A stretch of 21,429 nucleotides of DNA from JAIBJN01 sp035461525 (GTDB lineage: Bacteria; Actinomycetota; Thermoleophilia; Gaiellales; Gaiellaceae), in the NCBI GenBank assembly GCA_035461525.1, contig DATHVD010000029.1:1-21429 (forward strand). Direction: 5' to 3'. A model generated the notes under the pieces. That model had not been told where the DNA came from, did no database searches, and saw only the letters and a list, made by a program, of their open reading frames with translations. Positions 12,898 through 19,054 of this stretch are shown here, one piece after another; position 1 is the stretch's first letter, and each line of letters begins with the position of its first letter. A program made the translations under genes and the position numbers.

Positions 12898-13779
12898 GTG
12901 GAGACACCGACCGGCGCGTTCGTCGACGACACCGACACCGAGCCCGCCGCGGCCGAGCCGGAGCTCGCCGCGACGGACGCGCTCGCCCTCTTCATGGATC
13001 GGGCGGGCCGCTACCCCCTGCTCACGGCCGACCGGGAGGTGGCGCTCGCGAAGCGCGTGGAGCGCGGCGACCGCGCGGCCAAGGAGCTGATGATCAACTC
13101 CAACCTCCGGCTCGTCATCTCGATCGCCAAGCGGTACCGGGGACGAGACGTGCCGCTGGGCGACATCGTCCAGGAGGGCGCTGTCGGCCTCAACCGCGCC
13201 GTGGAGAAGTTCGACTGGCGTCGCGGCTTCAAGTTCTCGACGTACGCCACCTGGTGGATCCGGCAGGCGTGCCAGCGTGCCGTCTCCGGGCAGTCGGCGA
13301 CGATCCGGGTTCCGACGCACGTGCACGAGCGGCGCGCGAAGATCGCCGCGGCCCGGCGCCGCCTCGAGGCCGGCCTCGGGCGCGAGCCGACGCGCGAGGA
13401 GCTCGCCGAGGCGGCCGGCCTCTCCCTCCAGCACGTCGACGAGGCCCTGGACGCAGCCGAAGCTTCCGTGTCCCTGAACCGGCCCGTCGGCTCCGAGGAC
13501 ACGGGCGAGCTGGGCGAGCTCTTCGGCGACCCGAATGCGTCCGACCCGGCTGAGGAGGCCGCCGAGTCGCTCCGGCGGCTCGAGGTCCGGCGCGCCGTTG
13601 CCGCCCTTCCCGACGAGCAGCGGCGCCTGCTCGAGCTCCGGTTCGGCTTCGACGGCCGGCCCCACTCGCTCGAGGCGATCGCGGAGGAGCTCGGCACGTC
13701 GCGCGAGCGGCTGCGCCGGCTGGAGGCGGACGCGTTCGAGCGCCTCGCGGGCGTGCTCGACCTGGCCGAGGCGGCGTGA
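12898..13779 (+). CDS. RNA polymerase sigma-70 family factor, group 2-like (no region 1.1)
   Basis: A 293-residue principal-like sigma factor. After a 25-residue Asp/Glu/Ala leader, region 1.2 (L-F-M-D-R-A-G-R-Y-P-L-L-T) is followed by region 2 with L-R-L-V-I-S-I-A-K-R-Y, D-I-V-Q-E-G-A-V-G-L and the -10-binding F-S-T-Y-A-T-W-W-I-R-Q-A. Region 3 runs to about 210. Region 4 (about 228-285) has L-P-D-E-Q-R-R-L-L-E-L-R-F-G and a helix-turn-helix ending S-R-E-R-L-R-R-L-E-A. The acidic region 1.1 of the housekeeping factor is missing, so this is an alternative group 2 sigma (SigB/HrdD/MysB-like). The short acidic leader takes its place. GTG 12898 follows the L31 stop by 18 nt. A partial copy of its first 82 bases lies at 10370-10451. 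Confidence 0.93.
   Translation: METPTGAFVDDTDTEPAAAEPELAATDALALFMDRAGRYPLLTADREVALAKRVERGDRAAKELMINSNLRLVISIAKRYRGRDVPLGDIVQEGAVGLNRAVEKFDWRRGFKFSTYATWWIRQACQRAVSGQSATIRVPTHVHERRAKIAAARRRLEAGLGREPTREELAEAAGLSLQHVDEALDAAEASVSLNRPVGSEDTGELGELFGDPNASDPAEEAAESLRRLEVRRAVAALPDEQRRLLELRFGFDGRPHSLEAIAEELGTSRERLRRLEADAFERLAGVLDLAEAA
12909..12990 (+). repeat. Sigma-factor 5' end, source copy of the 10370-10451 repeat
   Basis: 80 of 82 bases shared with 10370-10451. It encodes the acidic N-terminal leader of the sigma factor up to the start of region 1.2. Confidence 0.85.
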
Positions 13780-13796
13780 GCGCGCGCCGCCTCGGC
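13765..13796. terminator. Hairpin overlapping the sigma-factor stop
   Basis: A 12-bp inverted repeat (core CCGAGGCGGCG and CGCCGCCTCGG) with an eight-base loop containing the TGA stop. It overlaps the last codons. No T tract follows, so a weaker terminator or mRNA end. Confidence 0.5.
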
Positions 13797-13856
13797 TGAG
13801 GCCTAGCGGACGGCGCCGGCCGACTCGAGGCCGGCGACCGCCTCCTCCTGCGAGGA

Positions 13857-14511
13857 CTACCGCAGCTCGAAGACGATCTTCGCGACCACCACGCCCGCGA
13901 GCACGAGACCGATGACGAGGACGGGCGCCGGCGTGAAGATCGCGCCGACGACGAGCACGACGGCCACCGGGGCGACGCGCTGATGGTAGACGCCCCGGAG
14001 GACCCGGGCGTGGAGCGCCCATGCGAGGGGCCAGAGCTGGGGCGCCAGGAGCAGCGAGAGCCAGCCGATCTGGCAGGCGGTGACGCCGACCGCGAAACGC
14101 TGGGCGGTCTTGCGCCGCGGGGGTCGTCGATCGCGACGCGTATCCACTGCGCGACGAGCGCGGCGCGCATGATCACGTAGCCGATGACGGCCAGGGTGAA
14201 GTCGCGCTCGTCGAAGAGTTGCGGCAGCCCGGCGGCGAGCACGAGGGCGCCGGTCATGACGGTCAGGACGCCGAGGCGGTAGACGACGTCGTCGGTGTCG
14301 TAGGCCGAGGCGAACCAGGTGAAGTTCACCCAGGCGAGCCAGATCGCGATGAAGGCGAGGGCGCAGCTCACCACGGCGCGAGCCCGACGCCCTGGGTCAG
14401 CGCGTGGTGGAGCCGATCGGCGGCGAAGGCGACGGCGACGACGACGAGGTCGAAGAAGAGCTCGAGCGGGGTCGCCCCGCGCCCTTCCTCGGCCGGGTCG
14501 CGCCCCCGCAT
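13857..14511 (-). pseudogene. LtrA-like low temperature requirement protein, frameshifted and truncated
   Basis: The reading starts at ATG 14511 (M-R-G-R-D-P-A-E-E-G, then P-L-E-L-F-F-D-L-V-V-V, the LtrA N-terminal signature). The first frame hits TGA at 14368-14370 just after L-T-Q-G-V-G-L-A-P-W. The next frame from GTG 14374 continues V-V-S-C-A-L-A-F-I-A-I-W-L-A-W-V-N-F-T-W, then breaks again near 14130 after A-I-D-D-P. A third frame (R-R-K-T-A-Q-R-F to the stop at 13857) completes the membrane helices. One missing base at each break restores the reading. The sum is about 218 residues against roughly 380 in full LtrA proteins, so helices are also lost. LtrA is a multi-helix membrane protein of unclear function, first linked to growth in the cold. 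Confidence 0.7.
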
Positions 14512-14543
14512 CGGCGTCGCGAGCGGCCGGCGGGACGCGCGCA

Positions 14544-14563
14544 CGGCGTGCGGACGCACGCCG
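14544..14563. terminator. 9-bp hairpin after the WYL regulator
   Basis: A perfect inverted repeat CGGCGTGCG, GA, CGCACGCCG, about 60 nt past the WYL gene stop on the minus strand. Possible terminator separating it from the LtrA remnant; no T tract. Confidence 0.4.
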
Positions 14564-14620
14564 CCTCCGAGGCCGACGTCTGCACCGGCCGATTGTCGCA
14601 CTCCGGATCGACGCCGTTCG

Positions 14621-15577
14621 CTAGCCCTCCGCCCAGGCCGCCAGGCGGTCGGCGAGCGCACGAACGCTCGCGCGCAGCTCGTCCGGCCGGCGCACGGTGA
14701 AGCCGCAGCCGAGCCCCGCGAGGACGCCGGCGGCCCAGTCGAGGGAGCCGACTCGCATGCGCAGGAGCGTCGTGCCCTCGTCCTCGACCAGCTCCGCGAG
14801 CGTGGCCGGGAGGCGCCCGGCGGCCTCGGCGAGAGGAACGTGGAGGAGCACTTCGACCTCCCAGCGCCACGGCACGCGGGCGAGCGAGCGGCTGACGTGC
14901 GCCACCGGGTCGAAGCCGTCCGGGGGCGGAGCGGAGGGCTCGTCTGACACGGCGATCTCGCGCATCCGGTCGACGCGGAACGTGCGCAGATCCGCGCGCC
15001 CGTGGTCGTGCGCCGCCAAGTACCAGCGTCCGGAGTGCACGACGAGGCCGTACGGGCTCAGCTCGCGGCGAGCCTCCTGCCCGTCGAACGTCCGGTACGT
15101 CGTCAGGAGTCGCCGGGCGCGGCGGATCGCCTCCGCGACGGGCAGCACGGTCGCCCCCGTCACGGGCGCGCTCGAGCGGGTGGCCGCCGTGAAGTCGAGC
15201 GTCTCCTTGAGGGCTTCCACACGCCGGCGCAGGGTGTCGGGGAGCACGCGGTGGAGCTTCGCGAGGGCTCCTTCGACCGACTCCTCCGAGCCGCCCACCC
15301 CCAGGCGTCCGGCGGCGAGGACGCCGAGCGCGAGCGCGACGGCCTCGTCGTCCGTGAGCATCAGGGGCGGCAGGCGGTAGCCGGGCCGGAGCCGGTATCC
15401 GCCCCCGACGCCGCGCTGCCCCTCGACCGGGATGCCCAGCTCCTGCAGCGTTGCGACGTAACGGCGCACGGTGCGGCGGTCGACGCCCAGGCGGTCGGCG
15501 ATCTGCACGCCCGTCGCCACGGGCTCCGTCTGCAGGAGCTCGAGCAGATCGAGCAGGCGGGCGGTCGGGGCGAGCAC
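14621..15577 (-). CDS. WYL-domain transcriptional regulator (YafY family)
   Basis: A 318-residue regulator. Residues 5-60 form an HTH_11-type winged helix (A-R-L-L-D-L-L-E-L-L-Q, D-R-R-T-V-R-R-Y-V-A-T-L, G-V-G-G-G-Y-R-L). The WYL core is W-Y-L at 185-187 in S-G-R-W-Y-L-A-A-H-D-H, inside an Sm-like beta barrel that binds nucleotide, ssDNA or other ligands. The C-terminal WCX-type extension ends at residue 318. The GTG start at 15577 sits one base after GGAGG, which is too close; a start slightly further in is possible. It is divergent from the DUF1579-like gene at 15663 across 85 bp, a common pairing in actinobacteria, so it likely controls that pair. The class includes both activators and repressors. 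Confidence 0.9.
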   Translation of the reverse strand: MLAPTARLLDLLELLQTEPVATGVQIADRLGVDRRTVRRYVATLQELGIPVEGQRGVGGGYRLRPGYRLPPLMLTDDEAVALALGVLAAGRLGVGGSEESVEGALAKLHRVLPDTLRRRVEALKETLDFTAATRSSAPVTGATVLPVAEAIRRARRLLTTYRTFDGQEARRELSPYGLVVHSGRWYLAAHDHGRADLRTFRVDRMREIAVSDEPSAPPPDGFDPVAHVSRSLARVPWRWEVEVLLHVPLAEAAGRLPATLAELVEDEGTTLLRMRVGSLDWAAGVLAGLGCGFTVRRPDELRASVRALADRLAAWAEG

Positions 15578-15599
15578 GCCTCCAGTCTCCCATAGATAG

Positions 15600-15616
15600 A
15601 GGGCATGAATCGCCCT
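15600..15616. promoter_or_regulatory. Imperfect palindrome in the WYL/DUF1579 intergenic
   Basis: AGGGC-N7-GCCCT, flanked by A/T bases (ATAG on the left, TATTT on the right), in the divergent promoter region. A candidate binding site for the WYL regulator. Confidence 0.4.
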
Positions 15617-15662
15617 ATTTCCTCGCTAGCGTCTCTACGAGCGGAAGACGAAGGGAGCGGAA

Positions 15663-16157
15663 ATGCAGACGGCGCATGCACGGGGGACGGCGAAGGACTT
15701 CGACTTCTGGCCGGGCCGCTGGACGGTCGAGAATCGCTACCTGCGCGAGCGGCTTGCGGGCGCGGACGAGTGGGACGAGTTCGAGGCGACCGTCGTCGCC
15801 CGCCCGCTGCCCGGCGTGCTCGGGAACGAGGACGAGTTCCGGACCGACTACGCCGGCGGTTTCGTCGGGATGTCGTTCCGCTTCTTCGATCCCGAGACCC
15901 GGCTCTGGTCGATCTACTGGGCGGACAGCCGCCGGCCCGGCCGGCTCGATCCGCCCGTGCTGGGCGGGTTCTCCGGCGACACCGCCGTGTTCGAGGGGGG
16001 CGATACGTTCGCGGGCGGCTCGATCCTCGTCCGCTTCGTCTGGTCGGCGGTGACGACGGCGACGCCTCGCTGGGAGCAGGCGTTCTCGGACGACGGCGGC
16101 GAGAGCTGGGAGACGAACTGGGTGATGGACTTCACGCGCGTGGAGGACGAGCGGTGA
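15663..16157 (+). CDS. DUF1579-like conserved protein
   Basis: A 164-residue soluble protein. The family-typical start D-F-D-F-W-P-G-R-W-T-V-E-N-R is followed by G-F-V-G-M-S-F-R-F-F-D-P-E-T, W-S-I-Y-W-A-D-S, and the end P-R-W-E-Q-A-F-S-D-D-G-G-E-S-W-E-T-N-W-V-M-D-F-T-R. Together these fit the DUF1579/lipocalin-like beta-barrel proteins often found beside YafY/WYL regulators. The fold suggests binding of a small hydrophobic ligand; the reaction is unknown. GGGAGCGG just before ATG 15663 gives a weak ribosome site. Its stop overlaps the GTG of the next gene, so the two are coupled, and the divergent WYL regulator probably controls both. Confidence 0.8.
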   Translation: MQTAHARGTAKDFDFWPGRWTVENRYLRERLAGADEWDEFEATVVARPLPGVLGNEDEFRTDYAGGFVGMSFRFFDPETRLWSIYWADSRRPGRLDPPVLGGFSGDTAVFEGGDTFAGGSILVRFVWSAVTTATPRWEQAFSDDGGESWETNWVMDFTRVEDER

Positions 16158-16657
16158 GCGTCCTCGAGCCGATCGGCGCCGTCCGCGCAGAGTACCGGCA
16201 CGCGGACAAGGAGATCCGCCCCTCCGAGAGCCTCCTGCTCGACGAGGCGCTCCTGAAGTGGTACGACGTCGCCTCGGGCGATGCGCCCGTGCCCGGCGCC
16301 GTGCGGGCGCTCGCGCGCCGGAGCCTCCGGGCCGCCGCGAAGGCCGGAGCGATCGAGCTGCGCGGGGAGCTCGGCTTCGTCGTCCTCCACCGCTGCGGCG
16401 AGTCCTTCTACTTCCTCCTCGTCTGCACGTGGCGCAACGACAACGAGCTCTGGGAGACGGTCTGGGCCAAGGACGGCGAGGAGGATCCCGACTTCCGCCC
16501 GTGGCCCGTCGAGGGGACGCACCGCCCCACCTTCTGCGTCTGGGAGCTCGCCGCCGTCTGCCACGAGCGGCAGGCGTGGGCCCGGTACCTGCGCTCGGCC
16601 CGCGATGAGCCCGCGAAGCTCGCGTACCTGCGCGACGCCTACGCCGGTCCCTGCTGA
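16154..16657 (+). CDS. Conserved hypothetical protein
   Basis: A 167-residue soluble protein whose GTG start (16154) overlaps the TGA of the DUF1579-like gene (GTGA). Features: P-S-E-S-L-L-L-D-E-A-L-L-K-W-Y near the start, E-L-G-F-V-V-L-H-R-C-G-E-S-F-Y-F-L-L-V-C-T-W-R-N-D-N-E-L in the core, and a W-A-R-Y-L-R-S-A-R helix near the end. Trp- and Cys-rich, without signal or membrane helices. I recall such proteins only as unnamed actinobacterial ones. Coupling suggests it works with its neighbour. Confidence 0.7.
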   Translation: MSVLEPIGAVRAEYRHADKEIRPSESLLLDEALLKWYDVASGDAPVPGAVRALARRSLRAAAKAGAIELRGELGFVVLHRCGESFYFLLVCTWRNDNELWETVWAKDGEEDPDFRPWPVEGTHRPTFCVWELAAVCHERQAWARYLRSARDEPAKLAYLRDAYAGPC

Positions 16658-16659
16658 GA

Positions 16660-16676
16660 CCCGGCTGCGGCCCGGG
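16660..16676. terminator. Weak hairpin between convergent genes
   Basis: CCCGG and CCGGG with a seven-base loop, just after the stop at 16655-16657 and two bases before the convergent stop at 16678. A possible shared terminator; short stem, low certainty. Confidence 0.3.
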
Positions 16677-16677
16677 C

Positions 16678-17238
16678 CTAGGGGAGGTAGACGAGGATCG
16701 AGACGCCGTCCCCGACGACCCTGGACTCGACGAGCCGCAGCGGCTTCTTGTCGCTCGTCTCGCCGAAGAGGCGCTTCCCGCTGCCGAGCACGACCGGGAA
16801 CACCATCAGCCTGAGCTCGTCGACGAGGCCCCGGTCGAGCAGGTCCTGGACGAGTTGGGCGCTGCCGTGGACGACGACGTCGCCCTCGTGCCGCTCCTTC
16901 AACCGGGCGACCTCCTCGCCGACGTCGCCCGCGAGGACGGTCGTGTTCTGCCACTCGGGCGTCTCCAGCGTCGACGAGACGACGTACTTCGGCATGGTGT
17001 TGAACTTGTCGGCGAACTCCCCCTCCCGGGACGGCCAGGCGGCGGCGAAGCCCTCGTAGGTCCTCCGCCCGAGCAGGAGCGCCTCGGACGCCGTCGTCTC
17101 GTCGAGCTTGAACCTGCCGCCCTCGTCTCCGCGGGAGATCTCGAAGCTCCAGCCCCCGTGGCGGAAGCTCTCGGACCCGCCCGGATCCTCCATCACCCCG
17201 TCCAGGGAGACGAACTCGGTTACCACGATCCTGCCCAC
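16678..17238 (-). CDS. DHFR/RibD-C-family reductase
   Basis: A 186-residue protein of the dihydrofolate reductase-like/RibD C-terminal fold. The start GTG 17238 is set by AAGGAGG six bases upstream; the frame is open 84 bases further. Motifs: T-E-F-V-S-L-D-G-V-M-E, F-E-I-S-R-G-D, L-G-R-R-T-Y-E-G-F (NADPH-binding loop), V-V-S-S-T-L, V-V-V-H-G-S-A-Q-L-V-Q-D-L-L, and G-S-G-K-R-L-F. Such stand-alone proteins are usually annotated as dihydrofolate reductase family and reduce pteridine, pyrimidine or related carbonyl/imine groups; the real substrate is unknown. It is a single minus-strand gene. Confidence 0.88.
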   Translation of the reverse strand: MGRIVVTEFVSLDGVMEDPGGSESFRHGGWSFEISRGDEGGRFKLDETTASEALLLGRRTYEGFAAAWPSREGEFADKFNTMPKYVVSSTLETPEWQNTTVLAGDVGEEVARLKERHEGDVVVHGSAQLVQDLLDRGLVDELRLMVFPVVLGSGKRLFGETSDKKPLRLVESRVVGDGVSILVYLP

Positions 17239-17342
17239 AGCATCCTCCTTCCGGTCGAGACCCCGGCTCCTCGGGCGTGAGCCGGCCCACGAACGTAGAC
17301 CGTCGGCCGCCCGAAACATCATCGAAGCCCGAGGGAAGAAGG

Positions 17343-17366
17343 GGAGGAGGAGGGATTCGAACCCTC
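17343..17366 (-). tRNA. tRNA 3'-end fragment (T arm + acceptor half), no 5' half found
   Basis: On the minus strand, GAGGG-TTCGAAT-CCCTC forms the T arm (17350-17366), followed by acceptor 3' strand CTCCTCC (17343-17349). The box-B consensus GGTTCGAATCC is exact. A partner GGAGGAG for the acceptor 5' strand could not be found 60-90 bases upstream, and no D or anticodon arm is seen. It is probably a truncated tRNA or attachment-site relic rather than a working gene; the identity is unknown. Confidence 0.5.
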
Positions 17367-17483
17367 GATCCGCCTGGACACGCCATCGTCGGGGTGTGGC
17401 CGAGACCGAGGCGGCGGTTGACGCCCCGGCGCACGGCTCGAGGAGACCGGTGGTCGGACCGTGGTAGGGATGCTGACCCCCGC

Positions 17484-17502
17484 CCGCCGGCTGCGCCGGC
17501 GG
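17484..17502. terminator. GCCGGC hairpin after the membrane gene
   Basis: CCGCCGGC, TGC, GCCGGCGG: an 8-bp stem with three-base loop, 24 nt after the stop of the minus-strand membrane gene. The core (GCCGGC-TGC-GCCGGC) is the same as in the hairpin at 2034-2056. No T tract. Confidence 0.45.
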
Positions 17503-17526
17503 AACGACGAATCGAAGCCGGCAAAG

Positions 17527-18465
17527 TCACGAGACGAGGTCGGGGATCAGACTGGTGAGGCTCCCGAGCAATGGCGAGAGGATGGCGACGCTGGACCGCA
17601 AGCTCATCGTTGGTGAGATGTCGAGGCCGAAGAGAGCATCGAGACGACTGCGCTGGTCGAGTCGCTCGCCGAAGGCCGGGTTCGAGATCGGAGGCATTGG
17701 GGCGATCTCGTCGCGGAGCCTCTGTCCGGCCTGTTGCAGCGTCAGGTAGGCCGGCACGTAGATGAGCCCCAGCAAGAACGACAGGACGATCCCGTCGATG
17801 ATGACGAGTTCAGGCGGGAGCGCCTCGTCAGCGTCGACGCGGAGGGTCAGACCCCGAAGCGCAGCGGCGGAGATCACCGCCAAGGTCACGAGCGCGCCCA
17901 GGATCCCAAGCAGGATCTGGAGGTCACCGCGCGCTTGTTGGTGGAGCACGACTGCCTCGTCCGCCTGGCCGGGGGAAGCGAGCGTCCGCGTCTTCATGGC
18001 CAGGTACCACATGGCACGGATCGCGTACAGCGCGAGCGCGAGGCCGGCGGCGTTGATAAGGGCCCTCTTCACCGTGTGATTCGGGATCGTGTCGGCCGGA
18101 TCCCGGAGCCCGAGAAGCGGTGGGAGGGGGCCGATGACGACGGCGAGGATGAGGAGCGTCACTGTTGCTGCGTTCACCTCGAACGAGCGGGCGGCCGTCG
18201 GCGTCCGCCACCTCCGAGCAATCGCTCGGATGGCCGGAAAGGCCAGAAGCCAAGCGGCCGGTTGGACGCAGATCGCGGTCGCCCAGAGCAGGAACGGGCC
18301 GTCGCTGCCAATCCCCCGCCAGTCGTTCCAGGGAAGGCCGTCGAAGTTCCAGAAGGGAAAGTCAGCGAACAGGACCACCACTCCCAGCAACCAGCCGCCG
18401 ATCCCGGCCCACAGCACGACATAGGCTCGATAGAGGGGAACGGGCTGCACCCTTCCTTCCGACAC
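17527..18465 (-). CDS. Multi-helix membrane protein, unknown function
   Basis: A membrane protein of about 312 residues from GTG 18465 (V-S-E-G-R-V-Q-P-V-P), seven bases after a GAAGG site. Other in-frame starts upstream (18501, 18540) lack one. Six or seven hydrophobic segments are seen: L-Y-R-A-Y-V-V-L-W-A-G-I-G, F-L-L-W-A-T-A-I-C-V, T-L-L-I-L-A-V-V-I-G-P-L-P-P-L-L-G-L, A-L-I-N-A-A-G-L-A-L-A-L-Y-A-I, L-Q-I-L-L-G-I-L-G-A-L-V-T-L, V-I-I-D-G-I-V-L-S-F-L-L-G-L-I-Y-V. A W-rich loop (F-P-F-W-N-F-D-G-L-P-W-N-D-W) follows helix 1. I do not recognise the family. The base composition is visibly less GC-rich than neighbours, and it lies beside the tRNA fragment, suggesting possible acquisition. Confidence 0.7.
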   Translation of the reverse strand: MSEGRVQPVPLYRAYVVLWAGIGGWLLGVVVLFADFPFWNFDGLPWNDWRGIGSDGPFLLWATAICVQPAAWLLAFPAIRAIARRWRTPTAARSFEVNAATVTLLILAVVIGPLPPLLGLRDPADTIPNHTVKRALINAAGLALALYAIRAMWYLAMKTRTLASPGQADEAVVLHQQARGDLQILLGILGALVTLAVISAAALRGLTLRVDADEALPPELVIIDGIVLSFLLGLIYVPAYLTLQQAGQRLRDEIAPMPPISNPAFGERLDQRSRLDALFGLDISPTMSLRSSVAILSPLLGSLTSLIPDLVS

Positions 18466-19054
18466 AGTCCGGCCTTCGGCCGGTCGGACAGGACCGCGCA
18501 TCCGGCCATGATCCACCGGGAGAACCGCCCAGGCAACCACGCGCGCCTGAGGCTCCTTGGGCGGGCGACAAAGTCATTGTCCCGAACGGCCACTGGCAGC
18601 CTTGCGGCAGCCGTCGCCTTCGCTTGTCGGGACGCGGGCAGAGTAGGGCGTCCTTGCGGCCCTCGCCGAAGAACTCCCGCTCCCAAGCGGGGAACCGCAG
18701 AGGAGAGCAAAGGTGCCTGCGCAGCGCCTTGACGACTCCTAGCGCTTTCGCGATCGTCTAGAAAGTTGAGATTTGCAGGTAGTTTGGCCCTCGTTTCCTC
18801 CCCACCATGAACGTGAGGAGGGGGTCCCATTCATGCGGGATCCGGTGTAGTGGTGCCGTTCTCTCCCGTCGGCGGTCGCCGAGTCCTGTCGCGTCTAGTG
18901 CGGTCGTGCGACCTCGGTGCGATCCGGCGATTCAGGATCCGGTTGCTGCTCGCGGGGAGCTGCGAATCGATCGGCTGCGGCTACGTACTCAAGCCACGAG
19001 AGCGGCGGGGGACGCCGTAGACGAAAAGAGCGGGTGTTGCCGCAGGGGCCCGGG
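18466..19054. other. Gene-free stretch with lower GC content
   Basis: Between the divergent start of the membrane gene and the treT stop. Only open frames without protein character are present. Around 18745-18790 the sequence is AT-rich (TCTAGAAAGTTGAG region), and no repeat or terminator stands out. I see nothing functional here beyond a possible promoter for the membrane gene. Confidence 0.45.

Larger units (their letters stand above)
17239..17526. other. Non-coding stretch with tRNA 3'-end fragment and hairpin
   Basis: No gene is supported between the reductase and the membrane gene. It contains the TΨC arm and acceptor 3' end of a tRNA on the minus strand (17343-17366) without a matching 5' half, and a GCCGGC hairpin at 17484-17502. 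Open frames here only mirror the tRNA-like sequence. Confidence 0.5.

Noticed and set aside
12646..14022. Minus-strand frame antisense to L31 and sigma
   Set aside because: Mirrors coding genes on the plus strand; no protein character.
17391..17420. GTGGCCGAG on the plus strand resembling the 5' half of tRNA-Ser
   Set aside because: It is on the opposite strand to the T-arm fragment and does not fold into a tRNA with nearby sequence.
18541..19054. Possible small genes or repeats in the gap before treT
   Set aside because: No start with ribosome site, no domain, and no repeat visible by eye.
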